From contig CAKQEP010000004.1 of assembly GCA_934230325.1 (NCBI GenBank), forward strand, positions 1 to 64,000: a DNA stretch of 64,000 nt. The letters run 5' to 3'. The translations under genes and the position numbers were made by a program. The DNA is from an uncultured Clostridia bacterium (lineage in GTDB: Bacteria; Bacillota; Clostridia; Christensenellales; CAG-314). Below the pieces are notes generated by a model that saw nothing but the letters and a program-made list of their open reading frames with translations, did no database searches and was not told the DNA's origin. Of the stretch, positions 1 to 9,600 are shown one piece after another; within the stretch, counting starts at the first letter, position 1; every line of letters starts with the position of its first letter.

Positions 1-1623
1 AGCCAAATTATGACCGTTAACCTTTCTAACGTGACATCTATACAAGATAATATGTTTAACAACTGCAAAAATCTTACTACCGTATCGCTAAACGACAACA
101 TAAGCAAATTGCCTTCTTCTGTATTTGAGGCTTGCGAATCGCTTAAACAGATAGAATTGCCTTTGGCTCTCACGGAAATCGGCAAAAACGCCTTTAAAGG
201 TTCGGGGTTGGAAAGTATAGTTTTGATCGACAATCTCACTCAGATAGGAGAATCGGCGTTTGAAAACTCCGCTTTGCTCAAGAGCGTGATTTTTGACAGC
301 AAAATCGTTAAGACGATAGGCAACAACGCTTTTGCAAACTGTGCGTCTTTGGAAGAAATGACCTTGCCTGAGAGTGTGACAACGATAGGCGAATACGCTT
401 TTCTCAATACTGCTATTAAATCGGGATATATTCCCGCAAACGTAGCGGTACTCGGTAGCGGCGCATTTAGCGGTTGCAAACAAATAACAAAGTTTGAAGT
501 TTCTCCCGACAACCCCGTTTATAAAACGACGGCGGAAGGGCTACTGCTTGACGTCAACGATATGTTGATTGCATACCCCGCAGGCAAAACCACATTTGAT
601 TTGACGGGCGTTGAAACGATAGGCAAAGGATTGTTTGCGGGCACTGCGTTTACCGAAATAGTTGTACCGAGCGCGGTAAAGAAAATCGAGGACAACGCGT
701 TTGCTTCGAGCAGGCATTTGCAAAAAGTATCCTTTGAAGAAGGTAGTCAGTTGACGTATCTCGGCAAATCCGTATTTTATGATAGTACCGCGTTGGAAAC
801 GGTTGACTTTACAAACGCAACGCAACTTACCAAGTTTGAAGATAATGCGTTTACCTATTCCTACATAAGGTCAATCGTAATACCGGAAAGCGTCACGACC
901 TTTGGTCGTTCCGCGTTTGCGGAAAGTCCGTTGTTGTCGTCGGTTACTTTCAAAGGCAACGTAAAAATGGACGCAAATGCGTTTTATTCGTGCGTGTCGC
1001 TCAAAACGGTGATATTTGAAAAACCGATAGAAAGGATAGAAAGAGCAACCTTCCAGTTGTGCAAATCGCTTAAAACCATTACGTTGCCGGAAGGGCTTAA
1101 AGGTATTGAAACCAACGCGTTTAAAGACGCAGGTCTTACGGAAATAACTTTGCCCAAATCGCTTGAAACGGTAGGCGAAAATGCGTTTTCTAATTGCGTT
1201 GACCTTGCAACTATCACGATACCCGCCGACGGAAACTTAAAAACGATAGAAAACAGCGCTTTTAAATCGAGCGGAATTACTTCTATCAAACTTCCTGCAA
1301 GCCTGAGGTCAATAGGTAAATCCGCATTTGAAGGTTGCGCGCAACTCGCCGATATAGAGTTTGACGAGCCGACGGATATTTTGTCGATAGGCAAGACGGC
1401 GTTTAAGAATTGCGTTTCCGCAAATATCTATATCACCAAAAACATCACATTTACCTCCGACAGTGTATTTTACGGTTGGACAGAAAAGCAAACCGTTTAC
1501 GTCATCGGAATAAAGGAATCCGACGTAGCGGAAAACTGGTACGGCACTTTCACCGACCTTCTCGACGTAACGTGGCAAACCGGTTGCAACGCCAAGATAA
1601 TGTGGAACTACACAAAACAATAA
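1..1623 (+). CDS. BspA-like leucine-rich repeat surface protein, 5' end missing
   Basis: The frame is open to the left edge of the window (codons read through positions 1-9), so this is the C-terminal part of a larger protein and the ATG at 10 is probably internal. About 530 residues consist of degenerate repeats of roughly 22-24 residues of the kind 'IGxxAFxxCxxLxxIxLPxxLxxI', typical of the LRR_5 (BspA/Treponema) family. The last 60 residues leave the repeat and end in a Trp/Asn-rich tail without an LPxTG motif or membrane anchor. Family members are secreted or surface proteins thought to mediate binding, but the ligand cannot be read here. Signal peptide and anchor would lie upstream. A strong terminator hairpin follows. 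Confidence 0.85.
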   Translation, partial: SQIMTVNLSNVTSIQDNMFNNCKNLTTVSLNDNISKLPSSVFEACESLKQIELPLALTEIGKNAFKGSGLESIVLIDNLTQIGESAFENSALLKSVIFDSKIVKTIGNNAFANCASLEEMTLPESVTTIGEYAFLNTAIKSGYIPANVAVLGSGAFSGCKQITKFEVSPDNPVYKTTAEGLLLDVNDMLIAYPAGKTTFDLTGVETIGKGLFAGTAFTEIVVPSAVKKIEDNAFASSRHLQKVSFEEGSQLTYLGKSVFYDSTALETVDFTNATQLTKFEDNAFTYSYIRSIVIPESVTTFGRSAFAESPLLSSVTFKGNVKMDANAFYSCVSLKTVIFEKPIERIERATFQLCKSLKTITLPEGLKGIETNAFKDAGLTEITLPKSLETVGENAFSNCVDLATITIPADGNLKTIENSAFKSSGITSIKLPASLRSIGKSAFEGCAQLADIEFDEPTDILSIGKTAFKNCVSANIYITKNITFTSDSVFYGWTEKQTVYVIGIKESDVAENWYGTFTDLLDVTWQTGCNAKIMWNYTKQ

Positions 1624-1691
1624 AAAGCAACGCAATCTCAAAAAAGTAACGCAACAATAAAAAGCAAATTGTTTTATTGTGTATTACAACC

Positions 1692-1721
1692 AAAATGCCT
1701 CCGCAACAGCGGGGGCATTTT
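1692..1721 (+). terminator. Intrinsic terminator after LRR protein
   Basis: A 13-bp stem (1692-1704 with 1709-1721, one G-U pair) closes a 4-nt loop, with A-rich and T-rich flanks. It separates the LRR gene from hisS and could act in both directions. Confidence 0.8.
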
Positions 1722-1833
1722 TAATGCCGTTTTTTATCTTTGAGCAAAAGCGTTTTGATTGTCGCTACTATGAGCAACGGTGACTTTTAATCATTTTTTT
1801 GCAATGTTGGGCAATGTGTTTTGGTCAAATGGG

Positions 1834-1862
1834 TTGATTTATTTTTTTGTTTGTGTTAATAT
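1834..1862 (+). promoter_or_regulatory. Sigma-A-type promoter of hisS operon
   Basis: TTGATT (1834-1839), a 17-nt spacer and TAATAT (1857-1862). The hisS ATG at 1885 follows with AGAGGT at 1873-1878 as ribosome binding site. No T-box was recognised in this short leader. Confidence 0.65.
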
Positions 1863-1884
1863 AAATTATTATAGAGGTATATTT

Positions 1885-3123
1885 ATGTTTGACAAAACTG
1901 CGCCAAAAGGTATGAGAGATATATTGCCCGACGATTTGGCAGCAAGAGAAAATATTTTGCAAAAAATCAAAAACGTATATCGTTCTTTCGGCTTTTTGGG
2001 CATAGAAACGCCCTGTGTGGAGGACTTGGGACTTCTCACAAGCAAACAAGGCGGCGATAACGAAAAACTTATTTTCAAAATTCTCAAACGCGGCGAAAAA
2101 CTCGACGAGGCGACCGATCAATCGCAACTGTGCGATTTGGGATTGAGATACGACCTTACAGTGCCGTTGACGCGTTATTATGCAAACAATCAAGGCAAAC
2201 TTCCCGCAGTATTCAAAGCGATGCAGATAGGCAACGTTTGGCGCGCGGAAAGACCGCAAAAGGGGAGATTTCGTCAATTTGTACAGTGCGACATAGACGT
2301 TATCGGAGAGGAAAGTTGCCTTGCAGAAACGGAACTTATTACCGCCACTTCTCTTGCGTTGCGCGAGTTGGGCTTGAAAGATTTTGTCGTGCGCGTAAAC
2401 GACCGCAGACTTCTTTCTTCGCTTGCGGACTATTGCGGTTTTGACCTTTCCCGTCACGAAACCGTTTTTATCGCGTTGGACAAGTTGGACAAGATAGGTA
2501 TGGACGGCGTGCGTAAAGAATTGACGGAAAACGGTTTTGACGAGGACAAAGTAAACAAATTTGCCGACCTTGTCACGCAACTCACTTCCGGAGAAGACAG
2601 TCTTAAAAAAGCCGCAGAAATCAACCCCGACGCTTGCGGAAATCTCAAAAAAATAATCGACGTAACGGCAAAAACGACCTGCGATTGCAAAATAGTTTTT
2701 GATCCGAGTCTTGTGCGCGGTATGAACTATTACACAGGCACAATTTTTGAAGTGTCTTACGGCAACTTTGGCATATCGATAGCAGGCGGCGGAAGATACG
2801 ACAAAATGTTGGGCAAATTTTTGGGCTCGGACGTGCCTGCGTGCGGTTTTTCCATAGGATTTGAGCGTATTTGCGCAATTCTTGCAAGCGAAGGCGCAAA
2901 ACCCGCCGTCGAAAAAAAGACTGCGCTCATAGTAGACAAAAACGCAACGGAGGAGCAACTCGTGGCGGCTTATGCTTTTTGCGCTCAAAAAAGGGCGGAA
3001 GGCTATACTTGTCTTCTTGCAAAAAAGATAAAAAACTTTGGATTTTTGCTTAAACAGTTAAAAGAACAAGGTTATGAACAACTGTATATCGTAGACAACG
3101 ACGCGATAAGAAAGGTGGACTAA
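1885..3123 (+). CDS. hisS: Histidyl-tRNA synthetase
   Basis: Charges tRNA-His with histidine in the cytoplasm. The 412-residue product is close to the usual class II HisRS length of about 420. Near the N-terminus is 'KGMRDILP', then motif 2 'GNVWRAERPQKGRFRQF', the histidine-specific 'RGMNYYTG' segment, and motif 3 around 'GGGRYDKM' and 'GFSIGFERI', followed by the anticodon-binding domain. The frame is open upstream to 1780, but ATG 1885 is preceded by AGAGGT and by a good promoter, and it gives the conserved N-terminus, so I chose it. The stop is one base before the TTG start of the P-type ATPase gene, so the two are probably co-transcribed. Confidence 0.96.
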   Translation: MFDKTAPKGMRDILPDDLAARENILQKIKNVYRSFGFLGIETPCVEDLGLLTSKQGGDNEKLIFKILKRGEKLDEATDQSQLCDLGLRYDLTVPLTRYYANNQGKLPAVFKAMQIGNVWRAERPQKGRFRQFVQCDIDVIGEESCLAETELITATSLALRELGLKDFVVRVNDRRLLSSLADYCGFDLSRHETVFIALDKLDKIGMDGVRKELTENGFDEDKVNKFADLVTQLTSGEDSLKKAAEINPDACGNLKKIIDVTAKTTCDCKIVFDPSLVRGMNYYTGTIFEVSYGNFGISIAGGGRYDKMLGKFLGSDVPACGFSIGFERICAILASEGAKPAVEKKTALIVDKNATEEQLVAAYAFCAQKRAEGYTCLLAKKIKNFGFLLKQLKEQGYEQLYIVDNDAIRKVD

Positions 3124-3124
3124 A

Positions 3125-5884
3125 TTGATTAGCGACGACAAAGCGATAATAACAATCAGTGACGCCGAAGAACAGTCGGAAGTTTTGCCCGTAGCGGAAA
3201 AACCCAAAAAATCCGGCAAAAAAATCAGCGGTGCAAAAAAAAATATTGAGGCAAATCAAAAAACGGCGCAACAAAACGACGCCGCCGATGACGTTGCCGC
3301 GCTTTTGTCCGTTTCGCAGCAGGAAAAAACGCTTAACGATACCGATTCCGACGCAAGCGAAGATACGCAAACAGACGATGCGGCTGTCGATGTCGGTTCA
3401 AAGCGCAAAAAGTCCGCAAAACAAAACAAAAAACCGAAAAAACGCAAAATAGACTGGAATACCGTCCTTAGGTACACGCCGTCTTTTGACGAAGGATTGA
3501 CGCAAAGTCAGGTTGACAAAAGAAAAGAAGAGCAACTCACCAACGAAATTGCTTCTCAACACGGCAAAACGATATTTCAAATCTTTTTGAGCAACATATT
3601 TACGTTTTTTAATATGTTGTATCTTGCTATTGCAATAGTGCTTGTGTGTTATGGACAGTGGCAAGAAATAACCTTTTTGATAGTGGCGTTTTTTAATACT
3701 GCTATCGCAATTTTTCAAGAAATACGTTCTAAAAAATCTCTCGACAAACTCAAACTAATCAACAGCCCTAAAGCGGAAGTAGTACGCGACGGCGCGCAAG
3801 TCACTATTGACGTCAAAGACGTCGTACTCGACGACGTTTTATTGTTTAAAAACGGAAGTCAGATATGCGCCGATTCCGTCGTAATAGACGGCGGTGTGGA
3901 AGTAAACGAAAGTATGTTGACGGGCGAGTCGGACAACGTGGTAAAAAACGTAGGCGACACTTTGTTTGCGGGTAGTTTTGTAGTATCGGGCAACTGCGCC
4001 GCTCGCGCGGACAAGGTTGCGGAATTCAACTATATAGAAAATTTGACGAGCAAAGCGGCAAAATATCAAAAGCCGCGCAGTCAGATGTTGCGGTCGCTCA
4101 GACTTATTCTCAAAATCGTTGCGGTCATTATAGTTCCGCTCGGGATATTTATGGGAATAACAAACTACAATTCCGCAATCGAAAACGGACTTGTCGGCAT
4201 CGGAGCCGTTCAGGATATGTTAAAGCGTACGGCGGGCAGTCTTGTCGGAATGATACCCGCAGGACCGTTTTTGCTCACCAGCGTCACGCTTGCCGTTTCC
4301 GTTTTGCGGTTGGGCAAAAAAAATACGATGGTTCAGGAGTTGTACTGCATAGAAATGCTTGCCCGAGTGGACGTGCTGTGTCTTGACAAAACGGGTACGC
4401 TGACCGACGGCACTATGAACGTCGTAGATTGCGTAGACCTCAATGCGGCGGGGCGTTATGGCGTGGAAGATATAGTCGCTTCTATCAATTTTGCCCTTAA
4501 CGACGACAATATGACGGGCGTTGCGTTAAAAAACAGATTTGGTTCTTCGCAGGTGTTAAAAGCCGTATCCGTCATGCCTTTTAGCAGCAAAAGAAAGTTT
4601 TCCGCAGTGAGTTTCGAAACGGAAGGCACTTACTTTTTGGGAGCGGCGGAGTTTATTTTAAACGGCAAAAATCAACGTATAGACAATCTTGTCAAAAAAT
4701 ATTCCGCAGAAGGATATAGAGTGTTGTTGCTTGCGCAATCGGCAAGTATGATGCTCAAACAAGGCAAAGACACAAAACTGCCCACAGTTCGCCGTCCCGT
4801 CGCGCTTATTGTCATAGAGGACAAAATCCGCGCGGAAGCGAAAGACACTATCAAGTGGTTTAACAAAAACGACGTTTCTGTCAAGATAATAAGCGGCGAC
4901 AACCCCGTCACGGCGAGTTATATAGCGCAAAAAGTCGGAGTACCAAACAGCAACAGATACATTAGTCTTGAAGGTATGTCGGACAAAGATATTCAAGAAA
5001 TTGCGACGGGCTACACCGTGTTTGGAAGAGTTACGCCGGAGCAAAAGTGCGTGTTGGTCAAAGCCTTAAAAGCGCAAGGAAAAACCGTAGCCATGACAGG
5101 CGACGGAGTAAACGATATTTTGGCAATGCGCGAGTCGGATTGCGCCGTAGCGATGGCGGCGGGGAGCGAAGCGGCGAGAAACGCTTCTCACCTCGTTTTG
5201 TTGGACAACAACTTTGCAAACATGCCCAACGTTGTCGCAGAAGGCAGACAGGTTGTCAACAATATTCAAGCGGCGACGAGCATGTATTTTATGAAAACGA
5301 TATACACCGTCGTGCTTAATTTGCTGATAATAATAGCGAGTTATGGATTTAAACTTTCCGTTGCGTACCCCTTTACCGTAAAAAACGTTATGCTGTTGGA
5401 AATGGTAGTGGTAGGCTTGCCGACGACGGTGCTTGCATTGCAAAAAAACGAAAATCTGATAAAAGGCAAGTTCCTTGTAAACGTTGCAAAACGAAGTTTG
5501 CCCGCAAGCATAACTTACCTTATAGGTACGATAACGCTGTTTTTTGTTTGTAGGTCCACTCAAACGAGCGACTGGCTCAATATGGTAGTTTCTACCGAAC
5601 ACTTTTCTACAATTTCCGTGTATACGCTGACTTTTGCAAGTTTGTTCGCATTGTATTTTGCTTGCAGACCTCTCAACTGGCAACGCGGACTTTTGTGGTT
5701 GTTGTCGTTGGTTCTCGTCTTGGTCGGAATACTTACGCCTATGTTGGGTAAGGGATTTTTTGGATTTACGGAACTCGCGGGCGCAGAAATATTGCTTGCT
5801 TTGGTGGGCATTATGGCGTCATTCCCGATAATGCTGGGGTTGTACACTTTGTCGGAAAAAATATCCGAGAGGTTTAAAAAATGA
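3125..5884 (+). CDS. P-type cation-transporting ATPase with charged N-terminal extension
   Basis: The 919-residue product is a P-type ATPase. It has the actuator motif 'MLTGESD', the phosphorylation site D421-KTGTLTDG, and the hinge 'MTGDGVND', with several hydrophobic segments in the C-terminal third. The start is TTG 3125, with AAGGTGG 7 nt upstream; it lies one base after hisS. The first ~113 residues are a Lys/Asp/Ala-rich low-complexity extension before the conserved core ('YTPSFDEGLT'). In membrane segment 4 the motif reads P378-A-G-P instead of the PEGL of Ca2+ pumps, so the ion cannot be assigned. The overall type resembles the bacterial CtpE/COG0474 group. The stop overlaps fabG by ATGA. 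Confidence 0.9.
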   Translation: MISDDKAIITISDAEEQSEVLPVAEKPKKSGKKISGAKKNIEANQKTAQQNDAADDVAALLSVSQQEKTLNDTDSDASEDTQTDDAAVDVGSKRKKSAKQNKKPKKRKIDWNTVLRYTPSFDEGLTQSQVDKRKEEQLTNEIASQHGKTIFQIFLSNIFTFFNMLYLAIAIVLVCYGQWQEITFLIVAFFNTAIAIFQEIRSKKSLDKLKLINSPKAEVVRDGAQVTIDVKDVVLDDVLLFKNGSQICADSVVIDGGVEVNESMLTGESDNVVKNVGDTLFAGSFVVSGNCAARADKVAEFNYIENLTSKAAKYQKPRSQMLRSLRLILKIVAVIIVPLGIFMGITNYNSAIENGLVGIGAVQDMLKRTAGSLVGMIPAGPFLLTSVTLAVSVLRLGKKNTMVQELYCIEMLARVDVLCLDKTGTLTDGTMNVVDCVDLNAAGRYGVEDIVASINFALNDDNMTGVALKNRFGSSQVLKAVSVMPFSSKRKFSAVSFETEGTYFLGAAEFILNGKNQRIDNLVKKYSAEGYRVLLLAQSASMMLKQGKDTKLPTVRRPVALIVIEDKIRAEAKDTIKWFNKNDVSVKIISGDNPVTASYIAQKVGVPNSNRYISLEGMSDKDIQEIATGYTVFGRVTPEQKCVLVKALKAQGKTVAMTGDGVNDILAMRESDCAVAMAAGSEAARNASHLVLLDNNFANMPNVVAEGRQVVNNIQAATSMYFMKTIYTVVLNLLIIIASYGFKLSVAYPFTVKNVMLLEMVVVGLPTTVLALQKNENLIKGKFLVNVAKRSLPASITYLIGTITLFFVCRSTQTSDWLNMVVSTEHFSTISVYTLTFASLFALYFACRPLNWQRGLLWLLSLVLVLVGILTPMLGKGFFGFTELAGAEILLALVGIMASFPIMLGLYTLSEKISERFKK

Positions 5885-6615
5885 CAAAAACGGTATTGAT
5901 AACGGGCGGAAGCAGAGGTATAGGCAACGCGTGCGCAAAATTGTTTGCCGAGCGCGGTTGCAACGTCGTTTTGACTTTTAATACAAACGAGGACAAAGCG
6001 CGAGAAACGGTAAATCAAATCAAGGCGGCGGGCGGCAACGCCGTTGCCGTAAAAGCGGATATTGCCGACGTTGACGATATAGACGCGCTTGTAAAAGTAG
6101 CCTTAAAACAATTTGGTAAAATCGACGTATTGATAAACAATGCGGGTATTGCAAAAAGCGGATTGTTTATCGACAGCACGCAATCCGACGTTGACAGAGT
6201 GATAGACGTTGACCTTAAAGGCGCAATAAACGTTACGCGCGCGGTTTTGCCGCAAATGATGGCGCGAGGTAGCGGAAACATAGTTAATATTTCAAGCGTT
6301 TGGGGACAGACGGGCGGCAGTTGCGAAACGCTTTACAGCGCGGCAAAAGCGGGGTTAATCGGGTTTACTAAAGCGTTGGCGAAGGAAACGGCGTTGTGCG
6401 GCGTGCGAGTCAACTGCGTGTCACCGGGTGTAATCGACACCGATATGCTCGACAATCTGACTGACGCCGACAAAAACGAATTGAAAGAGCAAACGCCGTT
6501 AAACAGACTCGGTACGGCAAAAGACGTCGCTAAAGCGGTATACTTTTTGACCGACGACGACTCGGACTTTATCACGGGACAAATACTTGCCGTAAACGGC
6601 GGTTTTTATATCTAA
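5881..6615 (+). CDS. fabG: 3-oxoacyl-ACP reductase-like short-chain dehydrogenase
   Basis: A 244-residue classical SDR. The NAD(P)-binding TGGSRGIG is at residues 8-15, NNAG follows near 87-90, and the catalytic set is Ser139, Tyr152 and Lys156 (YSAAK). The C-terminus 'GQILAVNGG' matches FabG, which reduces 3-oxoacyl-ACP to 3-hydroxyacyl-ACP in fatty-acid synthesis. No other fab gene is nearby, so another carbonyl substrate is possible. The start overlaps the ATPase stop by 4 bp (ATGA), indicating translational coupling as the last gene of hisS-ATPase-fabG. Confidence 0.85.
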   Translation: MTKTVLITGGSRGIGNACAKLFAERGCNVVLTFNTNEDKARETVNQIKAAGGNAVAVKADIADVDDIDALVKVALKQFGKIDVLINNAGIAKSGLFIDSTQSDVDRVIDVDLKGAINVTRAVLPQMMARGSGNIVNISSVWGQTGGSCETLYSAAKAGLIGFTKALAKETALCGVRVNCVSPGVIDTDMLDNLTDADKNELKEQTPLNRLGTAKDVAKAVYFLTDDDSDFITGQILAVNGGFYI

Positions 6616-6724
6616 ACTTTAAAAATATTTTAGGATTGCCAATCGTCAAAGCAGATTTTCTTTTTTTAAAAATGTCCAAAAAAGGGATTTGCGGCGACAA
6701 AAAAGCAAACCAAAGGAGTAAAAA

Positions 6725-8401
6725 ATGAAAGTATCTCAAATGGAATACAAGCGTGTAGATATTGACGAGGCGATAAAGTTTCTCGACGAAAAAATTCTAC
6801 TTTTCAACGCCGCAACGAGTGGAGAAGAGCAACTCAAACTCGACAAAGAGATAGACGATTATTTTGAAGATATGCAAACGTCTATGAGTCTTGCCATGAT
6901 AAGATTCACTCAAAACACAAAAGACGAGTTTTACGCAAAAGAAAAGGACTATTACGACGAGCATACGCCCGCGCTGTCGGTAAAGTTGAGAGAACTCAAC
7001 AAATGCTACGTAGAGAGCAAGTTTAAGGACGAGTTGCTCAAAGTCATTCCCCAAAACGTTTTCACCAACAAAAAGATGGAAATGGAAGTAGTCGACGCAA
7101 GCATAGTGGAAGAATTGCGGGAAGAAAACGCTCTCGTCACCGAGTACACCAAACTTCATAGCGGCGTAAAAATTCATTTTGAGGGCAAGGATTACACTCA
7201 TGCGGAAATGGTTAAGTTTGCCACAAACCCCGACAGGGACGTACGCAAAAAAGCGTGCGTGGCAGAAGGCAAAGCCATGAAAAAGGTTGCAAAGCAAACT
7301 GACGCAATATACGACAAAATGGTAAAAGTGCGCACGACGATAGCCAAAAAACTCGGATTTTCGAGTTTTTCGGAAGTAGCGCGTCGCAGACTTTGCCGCA
7401 ATTGTTACGATGCGGAAGACGTTGCAAAGTTTAGAGAAAATGTAAAAAAATACATCGTACCTTTGGTTGCGGAACTCAAACAAAAAGTTGCCGAGCAACA
7501 CGGAATAAAGCAAATGATGCTTTACGACGACAAAATTTATACTGCGCAAGAGCCAAAACCCATCGGCACTGTGGAAGAAATTTTTGCAAACGGCAAAAAG
7601 ATGTATCACGAGATGAACGAGGACACCGCAAAATTGTTTGACCTTATGACGGAGGCGGAAGCGTTTGACGTACTCACGAGGGACGGAAAATGGGGCGGCG
7701 GATATTGCTCGGAAATTCCCAAATACAAACTACCGTTTATTCTTGCCAACTTCAACGGCAGTTTAGGCGACGTAGACGTATTGACGCACGAATTCGGTCA
7801 CGCGCTTGCCGCGTACGAAGCCTTTAAAATCGACAGACCTTCTGCTCGCGGCAGCGTCACTATGGAAACGTGCGAATGTCACTCTATGAGTATGGAGTTT
7901 TTTGCATACAAATGGATAGATTTGTTTTTTGGCGACAAAGCGGAAGATTACAAGTTCAGTCACCTTGCGGGGTGCATATCCTTTATTCCGTACGGCACGA
8001 TAGTGGACTTTTTCCAACAGACGGCGTACGACTATTACAACGGTTCTCCGTCGGACAGAAACGATTTTTGGGCAACGGCAGAAGCGGAGTTTTTGCCTTA
8101 TATGAGCGAAAAAGGCTTGCCTTACTACCGTACCGGCAGACGTTGGCAGCAAAAAGCGCACATTTTTGAATCGCCGTTTTATTATATCGATTACTGTTTG
8201 GCGCAGATGACGGCTTTTCAATTTTTAGGGCTTATGCAAGACGATTACGACGGCGCGTTTAAAAAATATCTGCAATTTGTCAAAATAGGCGGAACGATGC
8301 CATATCTCGATATACTAAAAACAGTCGGGCTAAAAAGTCCTTTTGAGGAAGAAACTTTTAAAGAGGTAACAAAAACAGTACGCAAACTGTTAAAACTGTA
8401 A
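6725..8401 (+). CDS. M3 family oligoendopeptidase (PepF-like)
   Basis: A 558-residue cytoplasmic zinc peptidase that trims short peptides. The HExxH zinc site is H355-EFGH359, and the third ligand is expected in 'ETCECHSMSMEFF' about 25 residues on. The long helical N-terminal half and the C-terminal 'GxxMPYLDILKxVGLxSPFE' segment fit the M3 oligoendopeptidase F group. ATG 6725 has AAGGAG at 6713-6718. The next gene starts 2 nt after the stop, so it heads a three-gene operon. Confidence 0.92.
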   Translation: MKVSQMEYKRVDIDEAIKFLDEKILLFNAATSGEEQLKLDKEIDDYFEDMQTSMSLAMIRFTQNTKDEFYAKEKDYYDEHTPALSVKLRELNKCYVESKFKDELLKVIPQNVFTNKKMEMEVVDASIVEELREENALVTEYTKLHSGVKIHFEGKDYTHAEMVKFATNPDRDVRKKACVAEGKAMKKVAKQTDAIYDKMVKVRTTIAKKLGFSSFSEVARRRLCRNCYDAEDVAKFRENVKKYIVPLVAELKQKVAEQHGIKQMMLYDDKIYTAQEPKPIGTVEEIFANGKKMYHEMNEDTAKLFDLMTEAEAFDVLTRDGKWGGGYCSEIPKYKLPFILANFNGSLGDVDVLTHEFGHALAAYEAFKIDRPSARGSVTMETCECHSMSMEFFAYKWIDLFFGDKAEDYKFSHLAGCISFIPYGTIVDFFQQTAYDYYNGSPSDRNDFWATAEAEFLPYMSEKGLPYYRTGRRWQQKAHIFESPFYYIDYCLAQMTAFQFLGLMQDDYDGAFKKYLQFVKIGGTMPYLDILKTVGLKSPFEEETFKEVTKTVRKLLKL

Positions 8402-8403
8402 AA

Positions 8404-9600
8404 ATGGTTGAGCAACAAACGACAAATAATAAAGTTACTTTTAAGGGGTTGTGCAAACGTTGGTTTATCGACGCTTTCAGCGGTATGGCGTTGGGATTGT
8501 TTGCTACCCTTATCGCAGGCACGATTTTTGCACAGATAGGCGCGCTAATCGGCAACAATGCAGTGGGCAACCTCGTCACCAAAATAGCGACGGTTGCAAA
8601 ATGCATGATGGGCGCTGGGATAGGCGTAGGCATCGCTTATTCGCTCAAATGCGACAAACTCACGATATTCAGTTGCGCCGTAGCGGGGTTTGTGGGCGCA
8701 AACGCTTCCGGCTGGGCGTGGCAAGAAAGTTTTTCTATTGCTTACGGCGTGGGAAACCCTATCGGCGCGTACGTATGCGCGCTGTTTGCCGCAGAAATAT
8801 GCAGCCTTATCAGCGGCAAAACAAAACTCGATATTTTGCTTATTCCTTTGACCGCTCTCATTGTCAGCGCAGTGATTGCAACGACGCTTTGCCCGCCTAT
8901 CAAATGGCTTATTTTACAACTCGGCAACGGAATATCCGTCGCTACAAAATGGAGTCCGTTTTTGATGGGTATAGTCATCTCCGTCGTTATGGGCGTGGTG
9001 CTTACTATGCCTACAAGCAGCGCGGCGATATGGGCGGCGGTAGCGACTCCCGTCATTGCGGCAGGGGGCGAAGCGGCGGATTATATGTTGCTTGCAGGCG
9101 GCGCGTCGGTCGTAGGTTGCGCGTGCCACATGATGGGATTTGCGGCAATGAGTTACAAGGAAAACGGTTTTAGCGGGTTTATAGCGCAAGGACTGGGCAC
9201 GAGTATGTTGCAAATTCCTAATATAATGAAAAACGGCAGACTGTTGTTGCCGCCGATGATTTCTTCCGCCGTGCTTGGACCGATAGCGACTTGCGTGTTT
9301 AAACTCAAATGCGGCGCGGCAGGCGGCGGTATGGGTACGAGCGGACTTGTCGGAGTAATAGACACCATAGCGTACAGCGTCGATATACCGACATGGCTGA
9401 TGGTTTTGGGCGTTGTATTATTGTTGTTTGTGTTGCCCGCCGTACTTACGTGGGCGTTAGGACTGCTTTTCCGCAAAATAGGCTGGATAAAAGACGGCGA
9501 CTTGTCGTTGGAACTCAAAGCGCAAAAGACTGTCGGACCTTTTGTCACCGGACAAAAGACGTCGGAGCAAAAGTCGGAGGCGGCAATCGATGAAAAGTAA
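8404..9600 (+). CDS. PfoR-like / PTS EIIC_2 family membrane protein
   Basis: A 398-residue polytopic membrane protein with roughly nine or ten hydrophobic segments and Gly/Ala-rich helices. The opening 'KRWFIDAFSGMALGLFATLIAGTI' is typical of the PTS_EIIC_2/PfoR family (COG3641). Members resemble the membrane part of PTS permeases but usually lack IIA and IIB domains, and none is seen here; the substrate is unknown. There is no clear Shine-Dalgarno; the start lies 2 nt after the peptidase stop, so coupled translation is likely. The hydrophilic C-terminal 40 residues overlap the next gene by 11 nt. Confidence 0.78.
   Translation: MVEQQTTNNKVTFKGLCKRWFIDAFSGMALGLFATLIAGTIFAQIGALIGNNAVGNLVTKIATVAKCMMGAGIGVGIAYSLKCDKLTIFSCAVAGFVGANASGWAWQESFSIAYGVGNPIGAYVCALFAAEICSLISGKTKLDILLIPLTALIVSAVIATTLCPPIKWLILQLGNGISVATKWSPFLMGIVISVVMGVVLTMPTSSAAIWAAVATPVIAAGGEAADYMLLAGGASVVGCACHMMGFAAMSYKENGFSGFIAQGLGTSMLQIPNIMKNGRLLLPPMISSAVLGPIATCVFKLKCGAAGGGMGTSGLVGVIDTIAYSVDIPTWLMVLGVVLLLFVLPAVLTWALGLLFRKIGWIKDGDLSLELKAQKTVGPFVTGQKTSEQKSEAAIDEK

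Noticed and set aside
1722..1884. T-box leader for hisS
   Set aside because: The leader after the predicted start is only about 15 nt and contains no T-box sequence.
1825..2988. A 387-codon open frame antisense to hisS
   Set aside because: Composition shadow of hisS; no domain or binding site.
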